A stretch of 64,000 bases of DNA from Aestuariivivens insulae (GCF_022662195.1 NZ_JAKMCS010000018.1:1-64000), one strand, 5' to 3'; shown: positions 8,455 to 18,342, counted from the first letter of the stretch. Notes: generated from the sequence alone by a model not told the origin. Numbers and translations are program-made.

Positions 8455-11400
8455 TTATTCTTTTTTGAGATCAAACAATTGATGTGTCTCGTTGTTATTT
8501 ATTACAATTATGGCTGTCCCACGTGTTGTACTAACTTGTAACATATTACGAACGTTCTTATTTGCGATAAAGCCTGTTTTATAAGTTGGCATATAATTAA
8601 ATTGTCCTTTCCCATTTCCTTTTAAAAAAGCCCCTACTCCTGCATCATTTCTGGTGGTTTCGATTTCTACTTGATAATTGTTTCCTGCCAAAAGTAAATC
8701 TGCTTGACCATCATTGTCAAAATCATCCAACAACATACTATTTATTGGGCTTCTTTGAACCTCGTAAGTAAATGGTTCAAATATAAACTCTCCTCCTCTA
8801 TTTAAAAATATACCAGACCTGAACTCATTGGCTTTGTAATGTAATGCCGTTTTTATTCCTTCTCCCAATATGCCCTGCAGATCGTTATTGGCAAATTCTT
8901 GGTAGCTTTTTATTTTCTCCTTCAAAACAGGCATTTGTTGTGCTGTACAGCTCTTTCCTCTAACTGGAACTTGCCTGTCTTTATAATGTTTAGCCAGAAA
9001 GACATCTTCGGTACCGTTATGGTCGAAGTCTTTGGTATAAATATGAAATGGCTTATCCTCTGAGGCATGAAATTTAGTGTTGAGGCCCAAGTTTCCGGCT
9101 ATAATATCCTTATCTCCATCACCATCAATATCTTTAATCAATAACTTGTTCCACCATCCCACTTTATTCGATAAGTAGTCATATTTTTTATTTTGGGACA
9201 ATATGCCTTTATTATTTTCAAAAACTTCAATGCCCATCCATTCACCGGTAAGGACAAGATCCAAATCATTGTCTGCATCCATATCTACCCAATGGGCATC
9301 GGTAACCATGCCTATATATTCCAATGATGGTGCCAGTTGCTGTGTTTTTATGGTATATTTCCCTTTGTTGTTTACCAAAATATAGCTTTTAGGGGCATGT
9401 GGGTATTTACCGGGTATTAGGCGTCCTCCCACAAAAAGATCGATATCTCCATCGTTGTCAAAATCGGCCGGGTCTACCACCGATCCTGATTCATAAAAAT
9501 CAGGAAGGCAATCGGTACATTTCCTAAAATTGCCATACCCTTTGTTCAGATAGAGTCTGTCCTGTAATTGTTGAGCCCCTTCAGCAAACTCATAACTTCC
9601 ACTTACAACATAAAGATCTTGGTCGCCATCGTTGTCTGCATCAAAAAAAACGGCACCAATGTCTTCATACGTTTTATCCAAAGAAAAATCTGTTATGGTT
9701 TCTTTTTTAAACTTTCCAGAAGGCATTCCCATTAAAAATTGTCCTTCTTGCATATACCCTCCACCTAGATATAGGTCATCCAATCCATCATTATTGATAT
9801 CTGCCTTTGCAGCTCCAGGCCCCAGCTGAGATAGTTTATGTGGCAACAGTAACTGTATTTGAAAATCATCAAAAACGCTATCTTTATGCGTATAGTTGAA
9901 AACGGTCTTTTCAAAAATTTTAGGTTCCTCCTTTATACTTTCTTCTTGAATTAAAGCGGCTTCAGCATACCTAACCGTAATCAATTGGTTAGGTTTTACA
10001 TTATGGAATTTTTGGACCTTTCTATCTGGCCACATCATTTCAATTGTCTTTATCGTTTTGGTTTTACTGAATCCAAAATGTAATTTATTGGATACCGATG
10101 ACAGGTAGCCCCTTGTATTAATAAGCTGCTTTTTTTGTAATGTCCCGTCTTCAAAAAACAATGTTGCTGTAACTCCTACTCCGAATTTATTTTTATCTGC
10201 TCCTACAAATTGAAATTGCAAATAGCTTCCTTTATCCAATTCCCGGGCATTGTTCTTTAAAATGGACGCTTTTTCATTAATGTTATTGACTACCACATCT
10301 AAATCGCCATCGTTATCAAAATCGGCATAAACCGCCCCGTTAGAAAATGTGGGCTGCATCTCTGCCCATTCTGTGGTACGATCTGAAAATGTAATGTCGC
10401 CATTGTTCTTAAAAAAATAATTGGTCATTTTTTGCTGTGGCAACATTTGTGTGTATTCAAGATATTCTGCTTTTGTTGGCTTTTTACCTTTCTTCCTTAT
10501 AATGTCGAGTATCTTTTTATTAGTGTCTTTATCAATAACATCTCTATAAACGCCATTGGTTATATAAATATCGTTGTACCCATCTAAATCAAAATCGGCA
10601 AGTAAAGGAGCCCAGCTCCAATCGGTATTGGCAATTCCAGCCATATTACCAATTTCACTAAATGTACCATTGCCATTATTTAGCTGTAGCACATTATGCA
10701 TGTATTGGTAATGATATCCTTTGTTTACCATTTCCCAAAATTTGTCGATAGAGGTCATGGACATGGTCGTTTTAGAGCGCACATAATCTTCTGGATTCAT
10801 ATCCAGGGCCATCATATCATACAGTCCATCATTATTGATATCGGCTATATCCCCTCCCATACTATAAAAAGACATGTGTTTGAACATCTCATGTTTTTTA
10901 TCTGAAAATGTGCCATCGCCATTGTTTATATAGGCAAAATCGGGCATGCTAAAATCATTGTTAACATACACGTCCAGCCAGCCATCGTTATTTAAATCGC
11001 CTACTTGGGGATTGAGCCCAAAACCTCGATCTGGAATTATCCCTGCTTCTTTAGACACCTCTTGAAAATGCCCTTCTCCATCATTTTTGTACAGTTTATC
11101 ACTTCCCTTTAAGGCTATGGTTTCCTCGCTGGTAGCAATCTCATTTAAATCTAAAATGGCCTTGTAATCTCTGGTTACCGTAGGTGCATTGGACATGTAA
11201 ACATCTAAGTCGCCATCATTATCATAATCAAAAAAAGAAGCGGCTATCGTTCTACTTGTATCAGCGAGCCCATATATCTCTGCTTGCTCGGTAAAGCTTA
11301 GGTTCCCATTATTGATGTACAATAAATTCTTTAGTTTCTCGGCTTCCTTAAACCACCCTGCCCGGCATATATAAATATCCAGATATCCATCATTATTAAC

Positions 11401-11772
11401 ATCGGCCACAGAAATCCCCATATTAAATCCGTTGTTATCTTTTATTCCTGCCTTTTCAGTAATATCTTCAAAATGAAAATCGCCTTTGTTGAGGTACAAT
11501 TTATTTTGTGATGTATTGGCCGTAAAGAATAAATCTACCAAACCATCGTTGTTAAAATCGGCTGCCGCTACCCCGCCTCCGTTGTATGAATAGATGTATT
11601 GGTAGTAATGAAAGTCTTCGCTTTCTTTAATGTGGTTTATGAAATCTACTCCCGATTCTTCCGACAATATTTGAGTGAACAGTTTTTCCTCAACCTGTGT
11701 ATTGGTAGATTCCTCACAGCCCAAAATCAGCATTAAGATAAAACAGTATGGAATTAATTTAAGCTTACCCAT
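8455..11772 (-). CDS. FG-GAP/VCBS repeat and ASPIC/UnbV-domain lipoprotein
   Basis: A 1105-residue surface lipoprotein (signal ending LILGC, lipid Cys19). It carries many FG-GAP repeats of the form DFDNDGDLDVVVNN or DINNDGLYD, whose DxDxDG loops bind calcium in integrin-like propellers. Two propeller-like halves (about 40-510 and 650-1100) flank a UnbV/ASPIC segment at about 530-600 (VGVTATLFFEDG, INTRGYLSSVSNKLHFG). Such proteins recur in Bacteroidota polysaccharide loci beside SusCD, but their exact job is not established; polymer binding at the cell surface is the likely role. It starts 20 bp after the SurA-like gene, so the two are almost certainly cotranscribed. No catalytic motif is seen. 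Length is typical for this family. Confidence 0.88.
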   Translation of the reverse strand: MGKLKLIPYCFILMLILGCEESTNTQVEEKLFTQILSEESGVDFINHIKESEDFHYYQYIYSYNGGGVAAADFNNDGLVDLFFTANTSQNKLYLNKGDFHFEDITEKAGIKDNNGFNMGISVADVNNDGYLDIYICRAGWFKEAEKLKNLLYINNGNLSFTEQAEIYGLADTSRTIAASFFDYDNDGDLDVYMSNAPTVTRDYKAILDLNEIATSEETIALKGSDKLYKNDGEGHFQEVSKEAGIIPDRGFGLNPQVGDLNNDGWLDVYVNNDFSMPDFAYINNGDGTFSDKKHEMFKHMSFYSMGGDIADINNDGLYDMMALDMNPEDYVRSKTTMSMTSIDKFWEMVNKGYHYQYMHNVLQLNNGNGTFSEIGNMAGIANTDWSWAPLLADFDLDGYNDIYITNGVYRDVIDKDTNKKILDIIRKKGKKPTKAEYLEYTQMLPQQKMTNYFFKNNGDITFSDRTTEWAEMQPTFSNGAVYADFDNDGDLDVVVNNINEKASILKNNARELDKGSYLQFQFVGADKNKFGVGVTATLFFEDGTLQKKQLINTRGYLSSVSNKLHFGFSKTKTIKTIEMMWPDRKVQKFHNVKPNQLITVRYAEAALIQEESIKEEPKIFEKTVFNYTHKDSVFDDFQIQLLLPHKLSQLGPGAAKADINNDGLDDLYLGGGYMQEGQFLMGMPSGKFKKETITDFSLDKTYEDIGAVFFDADNDGDQDLYVVSGSYEFAEGAQQLQDRLYLNKGYGNFRKCTDCLPDFYESGSVVDPADFDNDGDIDLFVGGRLIPGKYPHAPKSYILVNNKGKYTIKTQQLAPSLEYIGMVTDAHWVDMDADNDLDLVLTGEWMGIEVFENNKGILSQNKKYDYLSNKVGWWNKLLIKDIDGDGDKDIIAGNLGLNTKFHASEDKPFHIYTKDFDHNGTEDVFLAKHYKDRQVPVRGKSCTAQQMPVLKEKIKSYQEFANNDLQGILGEGIKTALHYKANEFRSGIFLNRGGEFIFEPFTYEVQRSPINSMLLDDFDNDGQADLLLAGNNYQVEIETTRNDAGVGAFLKGNGKGQFNYMPTYKTGFIANKNVRNMLQVSTTRGTAIIVINNNETHQLFDLKKE

Positions 11773-11792
11773 TAGTATTTCCTATAATCTCT

Positions 11793-12818
11793 TTAATTAA
11801 AACTTTCTTTTCTTACAATTCTTGCGGCACGCTTTCGTTCTTCCACCAAATTATTGAACCAATCCTCCATCATCATATGTTCCAATTGTGCCTTTGCTTC
11901 ATTAAATGGAACATATCCGTTTTCTTTTCGATCATAACCTACCAAAATGGATAGTTTTTGACCTACATCCAAAATATTGGAGATCTCTCCTTTTTGTAAT
12001 CTTTCTATATATCGATATAGCGGCCCATACATTTCCCCATCTGTTCTGCTCCTTTCACTCTTTAAAGTTTGTTTGTCAATCACTTCAATGCCATTAATCG
12101 TTCTCAAGGATGATAATTCACGTTCAAAATCCTGAATAGTTACCACTTTGCTTTTTATTTTTTTCATCAAGTCCAGCGCTTCATTTTGGGTATAAGGAGA
12201 TGCATTTCCATAAGGCACCGACAACGTTGCAAGGTCAATATCCGGTCTTTTTTTAAAAATACTGTCCTTAACTTTATTATATCGGGTTTTAAGTTTTTCT
12301 ATGTTTACCATTTCAGGCATCTTTTGCCTTTTTAAAGTTAAAATGGCATTGGACAACAAATAACTGTAATATACCTGTTGGGAGTAATTTTTAGGCCCGT
12401 AAATAATGCCACCTCTATCTAACACCTCTTTCCTTCGTTCATTTTCCTTTTGAAGGGATTCTTTAAAGGAATGAAAATCGATGGTATCCCTAATTCCGTA
12501 TGTTTTAAGGATTATGTTTTGTATTTTATTTTCTATGGCGGCATCCAAGGCAAATTGCTCCAATGTTGCTTTAGGCTCTTCATTGCCATAGGTTTGGTTC
12601 CAAAAGTCCTGAATTACATCAAGGTTATAATTATTCTTGTAATAGGAAATAACATTGGTACGTACTTTTTGTTTAAAAAAGTTAAATTCTGAACGCACTA
12701 TGGGCTCATCATCAACATACAGCAAGACCTCTTCGCCTTTGTAGATCCAGTCCCTACTGTTGTTTTTGCAAGCAACTACAACTATTAACAGAACTAATAA
12801 AACTCTTTTTGTATACAT
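11793..12818 (-). CDS. SurA/PpiC-like lipoprotein
   Basis: A 341-residue lipoprotein (signal ending VVVACKNN, lipid Cys about 17). The N-terminal part has the SurA-type opening VLLYVDDEPIVRSEFNFFKQ and a long helical region (about 40-170), as in periplasmic chaperone/prolyl-isomerase proteins. The C-terminal part has a diverged parvulin-like layout (LATLSVPYGNA, then YRYIERLQKGEISNILDVGQ and LEHMMMEDWFNNLVEERK). The usual rotamase active-site residues are not obvious, so it may act only as a chaperone. It sits between the beta-helix protein and the FG-GAP lipoprotein, 20 bp upstream of the latter. Helping that large surface lipoprotein, or SusC, to fold or reach the outer membrane is a reasonable inference. 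The assignment rests on pattern, not on a search. Confidence 0.68.
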   Translation of the reverse strand: MYTKRVLLVLLIVVVACKNNSRDWIYKGEEVLLYVDDEPIVRSEFNFFKQKVRTNVISYYKNNYNLDVIQDFWNQTYGNEEPKATLEQFALDAAIENKIQNIILKTYGIRDTIDFHSFKESLQKENERRKEVLDRGGIIYGPKNYSQQVYYSYLLSNAILTLKRQKMPEMVNIEKLKTRYNKVKDSIFKKRPDIDLATLSVPYGNASPYTQNEALDLMKKIKSKVVTIQDFERELSSLRTINGIEVIDKQTLKSERSRTDGEMYGPLYRYIERLQKGEISNILDVGQKLSILVGYDRKENGYVPFNEAKAQLEHMMMEDWFNNLVEERKRAARIVRKESFN

Positions 12819-12830
12819 TTTATAAAGTTT

Positions 12831-12869
12831 AATTCAGTACTAAATATAGAGTATATTTAGTACTGAATT
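12831..12869 (-). promoter_or_regulatory. Perfect 18-bp inverted repeat in the leader of the SurA-like gene
   Basis: AATTCAGTACTAAATATA (12831-12848), loop GAG, then the exact complement (12852-12869). It ends 12 bp before the ATG at 12818 and lies 77 bp after the stop of the beta-helix gene. A hairpin with 18 pairs and a 3-base loop would sit right at the ribosome-binding region. No T-run follows, so translation control, RNA protection or an operator is more likely than termination. Confidence 0.75.
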
Positions 12870-12945
12870 ATTATTAACACTCTTATACAGACTAAATATA
12901 AAGACTGTATTGGCAATATTGCTTATATTCGAAAAACGGGTTGTT

Positions 12946-15900
12946 CTATTGCTTAATAAACTTTAGAATTACAGGCTGCTCATTTTGATTTGTAAGTCTA
13001 ATAATATACAATCCTACTTGTAAATTAGACACATCCAGGTTTAACGTGTTATTTATTTCGTTTAATTCTAAATGCCTAATATTTTCTCCAGATAGTCCCA
13101 AAACCTCTACCGTCGTTCCTTTTGAAAATGACCCTTTAAGGGTCAAAGCACCTTTTGTTGGGTTTGGAAATAAAATTGATGACAGGTCTTTGTTAGCCTT
13201 TTGTTGCACCATTGCCACGACCTTACTTAAATTTTGCGAACGCTTTGATGTAGATCCAGTTGTAGTTACAACCAATTCTGGCACATTCGTATTTTCTTTG
13301 CTATGGAAATCTACCGTGTTTTCATCAGGATTAAGACTTTTTAGTATAAATGAAACTGTACCATCACCTGCCTTTTCATTGGCCACCAAATTGGAAACGT
13401 CCCATTCGTAATACTGCAAGGTACCATTAACTGTTACTGAAGCGATAGCAGTTCCTGTTGCATTAATATCATTAACTGTAACAGTTCCCTCAGACCAAGT
13501 GTCTGTTGTTGCTTGATACACTTCAATAACGCTTGACGCACTTTGAACTTGTCCAAAGTTCGACATATATAAACGCAATGTGGCATTGTCTACGGTACCA
13601 GACAAACTGGAAAGATCAAACTTTAGTACGGCATCCCTATCATAACTATCATTATTAGAATTTTTCGCTCTTAAGAAATTGGCTGTACTGTAATTATTTC
13701 CGCTATTGGTTCCTCTTCGCACATACGAATCATCTATGGCACTCAAGGTATTGGTTGTAGTTGAAGACGTCGTGGTAGTTATTTCTAAAACAGGCTGTAC
13801 CCCAGAGGCAGCTTCTTTAGAGCTGAAGTTAATCCACTTATTACTGCCAATACTGGTAGATGTAATTTGTAGCGAAATACTATTATCTCCATTTTTTTCT
13901 GTAATCACCTGATTGGTGATATCCCATTCTAGGGTTCCAGTACTACCTGGCTGCGTTGCCAGTACACTTCCTGCTGTTGGCTTGTTGTTATAGGTGATTC
14001 CCGATTCGGTCCAGGAGTCATCGCTTACAAATGATACTTCTAAGTTCGTTGTCGCAATGTCTGTACCTGCCGATGAACTTACCAATTTTAGTTTAGCCGA
14101 CTGGATAGTTCCTGATACCCCCGAAAGATCAAACCGCAAAAAGCCTTCTCTTTTATAGCCCACAGCATCATTTTTAACTGTAAAGACGTTTTCAGAACCG
14201 AAGTTAGTATCTGCATAACTTCCATCCCTTACATAGGCATCGGCCTCTGCAACAATGGCTGTGGTGCTATTACCAGACGAAGGTAAAGTCACTATAGCAA
14301 GTTGAGGGACATTTGTATTTTCCTTACTATCAAAATCCACAACTACCTCATCTGTATTAAGTCCTTTTAATATTAAAGATACTACCCCATCTCCAGATAC
14401 TTCAGTATTAATTAAACTGGTAATATCCCATTCGTAATACTGGGCAGCTGAACCAACAACAAGAGAAGCAGCTGCTGCTCCTGAAGCATCAATATCATTG
14501 GCTGTTACGGTCGCTTCAGACCATGTATCGGTGTTGGCTAGATAAACGGCTATATTGGTACCTGCTCCACTGTTATTATAAAGTCTCAGTTTTGCACTAT
14601 CTACATTACCTGAAATGGAGGATACATCAAATTTTAAAACGGCATCCCTATCATAACTCGCATCATGGGAATTCTTAACCCTTAAATAGTTCACCCCACT
14701 ATAGTTATTACCACTGTTCGTACCTCTTCTTACATAAGAATCATCGATAGGGGTTAAAGTGGTCGCTGTGAAATTACTTGTAGTAACACTTACTTCGGAA
14801 GTATATGTGGAATCGCCTATAGCATTGGAGGCTTTCACTCTGTAATAATAGGTTGTAGCACCTAACACATTGGTATCGGTATAGGTTAAGCTATTGGGCG
14901 GAAGGGTCGCTATTGTTGAAAAACCGCTTCCGCTGGTTGTTGAACGTTCTACAATAAAATTATACTCGTTGTTAGCATTATCGTCCCAATTGAGCAAAAC
15001 AGCATTCAACTGGTTTTGAGCTGTTAGATTCGATGGCGCAGCAGGAACGGTCGTTATGGTTCCTCCACCTTCATAAGCTCCAATGGAAGGTGCTGCTAAA
15101 GAAGATACTGTATTTCCAAAATAATCGCGCCCTCCATTATCTGCCACCAACTCTCCCATACCAATAGCTGGTGATCCTGATGCTAATTTATAGCCATCAA
15201 CATTCCCAAGGGTTACCACACCATTTGAAAAACTACCAGTCGTTCCTGTGTTAACGGCTACCAGCATAGGATCTAAATTAGCATTACCTTTTGTATTTAC
15301 CGGAGATGTCGCATGCTGATTATTGTTAGGGTAATAAATAATATTGTTCCTGATATCGACCCCCGATTGTTCCCAGGTCGCATCTTTCTCTAAATAAAAG
15401 ATATTGTTAAATATCTCATAGCCGGACCCTCCGGTCACCCTTGTTACATAATTGAGAATTTGACTGGAAGCAACATAGAAGGTATTATTATAAAACTTTG
15501 TATTTGTAGCGTTTACAATATGTATTAATCGTTCCTGATCGTTCTCACTAATGTTATATCGTACCGTATTGTTGTCCGTATTGGTATCTCCAAACTCAAT
15601 AACCAACATAAAACCACCTCGGTTATCATGGCTATAGTTATACTGGAATGTGACATCAACAGACCCACCATCCAAATCGTAAGACTGTCCGTCAAATGTG
15701 CCGCGGGTAGCATAAGCTTCATTAAATTGCCATACCGCGCCCAAACATCTGGTAGCCCAGGTAGCTATATTTGCCAATCCCATCACAGAACCTCTGGTAT
15801 TGTTATCGTACAACAAATTATATTCAACAACACCATCTAGCATAGATCTGGACAAAATGCCATCTCCTCCCGATTTCTCTACATAATTATTACGTATAAT

Positions 15901-16638
15901 GGTATTTGTTGACAATCCTGGTTCATTGGGGTTACAATTACTTCCAGCTACGCCATCTACACAGGTCCATGCAAAGGCATGGCTATAACCTGTACGGTCA
16001 CAATTTATAATTTGATTGCCTTCCACTAAAATATCATCATAATACGAGTACACAGGATTCGTCCCCTTGGTAGTGGCAATCATAATGCCCTGGCTTCCAT
16101 CATACCCCTTTCCGGTTTGGGAGCCTTCAGCACTGTTCATTTCCCCTTTGACATCATGAACATAATTATTTAGTAGCTTGATACCACTAAGCTTTCCTGC
16201 ATCCTGGTTTTCTACCAAGATTCCTTTTCTATCATACAGATTTGGGTCTTTGTTGTTTATAATTTCAAAGTCCTGAATTGTAATGTATTCAACATTATAC
16301 ACATAGATGGCGGCCCATAAACCATTTCCATCTATTAAAGGGCGTGTATCGTAATTGGTTGTACCGTACTTACCAAATGTAATAGGGTTGCCCAAAGTAC
16401 CACTATTTTTTGGTTTTAGTTGACCTATCCAGGTCTCGCCCGCTTTAAAATAGATATTGTCTCCGGGCTGAAAAGTGAAATTGTTAACTTTGGCTAATGA
16501 TTGCCAAGGTGTTGAAGTAGTAGTGCCATTATTGGAATCGTTACCAGTAGTAGCATCAATGTAATAATCTGTTGCAAAACTGTTTATTGCCATCCATAAG
16601 AATGCAAATAATAAGAGTTGTTTTTTAGTAATGTTCAT
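12946..16638 (-). CDS. Secreted beta-helix protein with Fn3, three DNRLRE/CBM96-like domains and T9SS tail
   Basis: A 1230-residue protein. It has a signal peptide (about 1-22), then a right-handed parallel beta-helix (about 25-520) that starts DYYIDATTGNDSNNGTTTST and has many N-rich rungs such as TIIRNNYVEKSGGDG. An Fn3 domain follows (about 530-625, PAAPSNLTAQNQLNAVLLNW). Three DNRLRE-type domains follow, each opening near (D/A)(D/E)DxYVR; the first and third both read IDDSYVRRGTNSGNNYS. The last 75 residues (LFPNPTKGALTLKG ... VGLYIIRL) are a type IX sorting domain, so it is exported and anchored or released at the surface. DNRLRE/CBM96 modules bind acidic polysaccharides in characterised alginate enzymes. 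The helix is probably a lyase or epimerase on a uronic polymer, but its catalytic residues were not identified. It lies between susD and the SurA-like gene. Confidence 0.82.
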   Translation of the reverse strand: MNITKKQLLLFAFLWMAINSFATDYYIDATTGNDSNNGTTTSTPWQSLAKVNNFTFQPGDNIYFKAGETWIGQLKPKNSGTLGNPITFGKYGTTNYDTRPLIDGNGLWAAIYVYNVEYITIQDFEIINNKDPNLYDRKGILVENQDAGKLSGIKLLNNYVHDVKGEMNSAEGSQTGKGYDGSQGIMIATTKGTNPVYSYYDDILVEGNQIINCDRTGYSHAFAWTCVDGVAGSNCNPNEPGLSTNTIIRNNYVEKSGGDGILSRSMLDGVVEYNLLYDNNTRGSVMGLANIATWATRCLGAVWQFNEAYATRGTFDGQSYDLDGGSVDVTFQYNYSHDNRGGFMLVIEFGDTNTDNNTVRYNISENDQERLIHIVNATNTKFYNNTFYVASSQILNYVTRVTGGSGYEIFNNIFYLEKDATWEQSGVDIRNNIIYYPNNNQHATSPVNTKGNANLDPMLVAVNTGTTGSFSNGVVTLGNVDGYKLASGSPAIGMGELVADNGGRDYFGNTVSSLAAPSIGAYEGGGTITTVPAAPSNLTAQNQLNAVLLNWDDNANNEYNFIVERSTTSGSGFSTIATLPPNSLTYTDTNVLGATTYYYRVKASNAIGDSTYTSEVSVTTSNFTATTLTPIDDSYVRRGTNSGNNYSGVNYLRVKNSHDASYDRDAVLKFDVSSISGNVDSAKLRLYNNSGAGTNIAVYLANTDTWSEATVTANDIDASGAAAASLVVGSAAQYYEWDITSLINTEVSGDGVVSLILKGLNTDEVVVDFDSKENTNVPQLAIVTLPSSGNSTTAIVAEADAYVRDGSYADTNFGSENVFTVKNDAVGYKREGFLRFDLSGVSGTIQSAKLKLVSSSAGTDIATTNLEVSFVSDDSWTESGITYNNKPTAGSVLATQPGSTGTLEWDITNQVITEKNGDNSISLQITSTSIGSNKWINFSSKEAASGVQPVLEITTTTSSTTTNTLSAIDDSYVRRGTNSGNNYSTANFLRAKNSNNDSYDRDAVLKFDLSSLSGTVDNATLRLYMSNFGQVQSASSVIEVYQATTDTWSEGTVTVNDINATGTAIASVTVNGTLQYYEWDVSNLVANEKAGDGTVSFILKSLNPDENTVDFHSKENTNVPELVVTTTGSTSKRSQNLSKVVAMVQQKANKDLSSILFPNPTKGALTLKGSFSKGTTVEVLGLSGENIRHLELNEINNTLNLDVSNLQVGLYIIRLTNQNEQPVILKFIKQ

Positions 16639-16726
16639 TTCATTGGTTAATTAGATTAGTTTGATTTATCAATATTACATATGTTCATTTTTTTGTTGGA
16701 TTAAACATTGTATAAGGGGTCGATAT

Positions 16727-16765
16727 GTTAATCCCCTACCCATAATTAATATGGGTAGGGGTTAA
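16727..16765 (-). promoter_or_regulatory. Hairpin between susD and the enzyme genes
   Basis: GTTAATCCCCTACCCATA (16727-16744) pairs with TATGGGTAGGGGTTAAC (16749-16765), with one bulged T and a short ATTA loop. On the minus strand it lies 40 bp after the susD stop and about 90 bp before the beta-helix gene. It is unusually GC-rich for this region and is not followed by a T-run. A stem here could protect the susCD part of the message or cap read-through, keeping transporter expression above enzyme expression. That role is inference. Confidence 0.65.
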
Positions 16766-16804
16766 CCAGTACTAACTCAAAATATATTATGATGCATCTA
16801 TATT

Positions 16805-18325
16805 TTAATTGGCTAATTGTGGTGCTTTATCTATTTCAGACTGTGGTATTGGAGAGAAGTAAAAATACTCACCACTAGTGGCTGGAACAGTACCATTTAG
16901 CACATCAACTGTTTCATCAGGTGACCGGTTTTCTAAAGCTTCTTTTACACGCTCCATACGTACTAAATCATGCCAACGCTCATATTCCCCTGCAAACTCC
17001 CACTTTCTTTCCGTAAAAGCTAATTCGGCCAAATCTCCTGTTAATAAATCTGTAGTAGCTCCGGCTCTTCTTCTTACTTTATTTAATGCTTCCCAAGCAT
17101 CGGCCGTCTCATTACCTAATCGACCTGAAGCTTCAGCATAATTCAACAACACTTCTGCATAACGCATGAAATAGCGGTTGATGTCATTATTTGTAGTATT
17201 AACGGCACTCCAGTCTCCTCCTACTACTTTTCTAAGTATCGGATGTGGGTCCGACCATGTTTCCCACTCTGCTCCAACGGGATTACTTCCATTTGGAATT
17301 GTTTCGAGAATATAGGTGTCGTTAAAGCGCTGTTCGGTTCCATCTGTTTGTGCGGTTGCTTCAAAATCTTCAAAGAAGGCTATTTCACCAAAGGTTTCGG
17401 TCCACCCACCGGCTTCTGCTGGTAATCCTAAACGTCCAGTTGTTCTGTTTCCAATGCCACAATCGTAAGCACAACCTACCATTGTAAATACCCCTTCGCT
17501 ATGGGAAAATCGGCCTGCTTCCGTCCAAAGGCCCCTAAAATCATCAGATAAGGCAAATCCATAGGTGCCCGCATTATCTATTACTTCTTTTGCCTTGGCG
17601 GCTGCCAAAGCATATTTGCCCGCATCTTTAAGTGGATATCCTGCCCAATGCATGTATAATCTTGACAAGAAGGCTTTTGCCGACCCTTTATTGGGACGTA
17701 CGCCCACTGCGGGAATGCCCGGATATACATTTGGCAGTAAATTTTCTGCCGCTTTTAGATCTGATTCAATTTGCACATAGATCTCTTCAAAAGAAGCTCT
17801 AAGCAATGCTTCATTGGAATTAGACTTTAATTGTATAGGGATTCTACCATAGGTTCTGGTTAAATGTAAGTAAGCAAAGGCACGCATAAAATAAGCTTCC
17901 CCTATTAATCTATCAATTGTTGCGGCATCACCTTTAATATTATCTTTAGCATCTATGGCCGTGTTGGCAATCGTAATGGCATTATAACAACCGGTATAAG
18001 CATCTGTTAACCGTTCTGAATCAGGAGTCTGTATTCTCCAGTCAGAATGTCTAAAACCAATTTTATTACTACCACTATGTGTCGTTATATCATCGCCTCC
18101 ATAACCTGCAATAAAAAATCCGGACCATTTCGCATTATTTTGAAGTTTGCGGTACATTCCCGTAACAAGTGCATCCAATGCTGCATCTGAACTTAAAGAT
18201 GTAGGATCTAACTGTACCTCTCCTGGATTTTCATCAAGATCGGAGCAAGCTACCATCATAAGAGTTGACAACACTATACTTCCTATTTTAAACCAAGAAA
18301 TCTTATTTATTCTATTTCGTATCAT
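16805..18325 (-). CDS. susD: SusD/RagB-family substrate-binding lipoprotein
   Basis: A 506-residue outer-membrane lipoprotein (signal ending MMVAC, lipid Cys27, then SDLDENPG, the usual SusD start). It has the TPR-type N-terminal half (LTDAYTGCYNAITIANTAID, GEAYFMRAFAYLHLTRTYGRIPI) and the C-terminal FMRYAEVLLNYAEASGRLGN and AFTERKWEFAGEYERWHDLVRME blocks that define the family. It binds oligosaccharide at the surface and acts as the lid of the SusC channel. It starts 17 bp after the susC stop, so the two are one operon. Substrate specificity cannot be read from sequence; the uronic-acid enzymes around it set the expectation. Length is normal. Confidence 0.96.
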   Translation of the reverse strand: MIRNRINKISWFKIGSIVLSTLMMVACSDLDENPGEVQLDPTSLSSDAALDALVTGMYRKLQNNAKWSGFFIAGYGGDDITTHSGSNKIGFRHSDWRIQTPDSERLTDAYTGCYNAITIANTAIDAKDNIKGDAATIDRLIGEAYFMRAFAYLHLTRTYGRIPIQLKSNSNEALLRASFEEIYVQIESDLKAAENLLPNVYPGIPAVGVRPNKGSAKAFLSRLYMHWAGYPLKDAGKYALAAAKAKEVIDNAGTYGFALSDDFRGLWTEAGRFSHSEGVFTMVGCAYDCGIGNRTTGRLGLPAEAGGWTETFGEIAFFEDFEATAQTDGTEQRFNDTYILETIPNGSNPVGAEWETWSDPHPILRKVVGGDWSAVNTTNNDINRYFMRYAEVLLNYAEASGRLGNETADAWEALNKVRRRAGATTDLLTGDLAELAFTERKWEFAGEYERWHDLVRMERVKEALENRSPDETVDVLNGTVPATSGEYFYFSPIPQSEIDKAPQLAN

Positions 18326-18342
18326 ACTTTATTTTTTTATTA

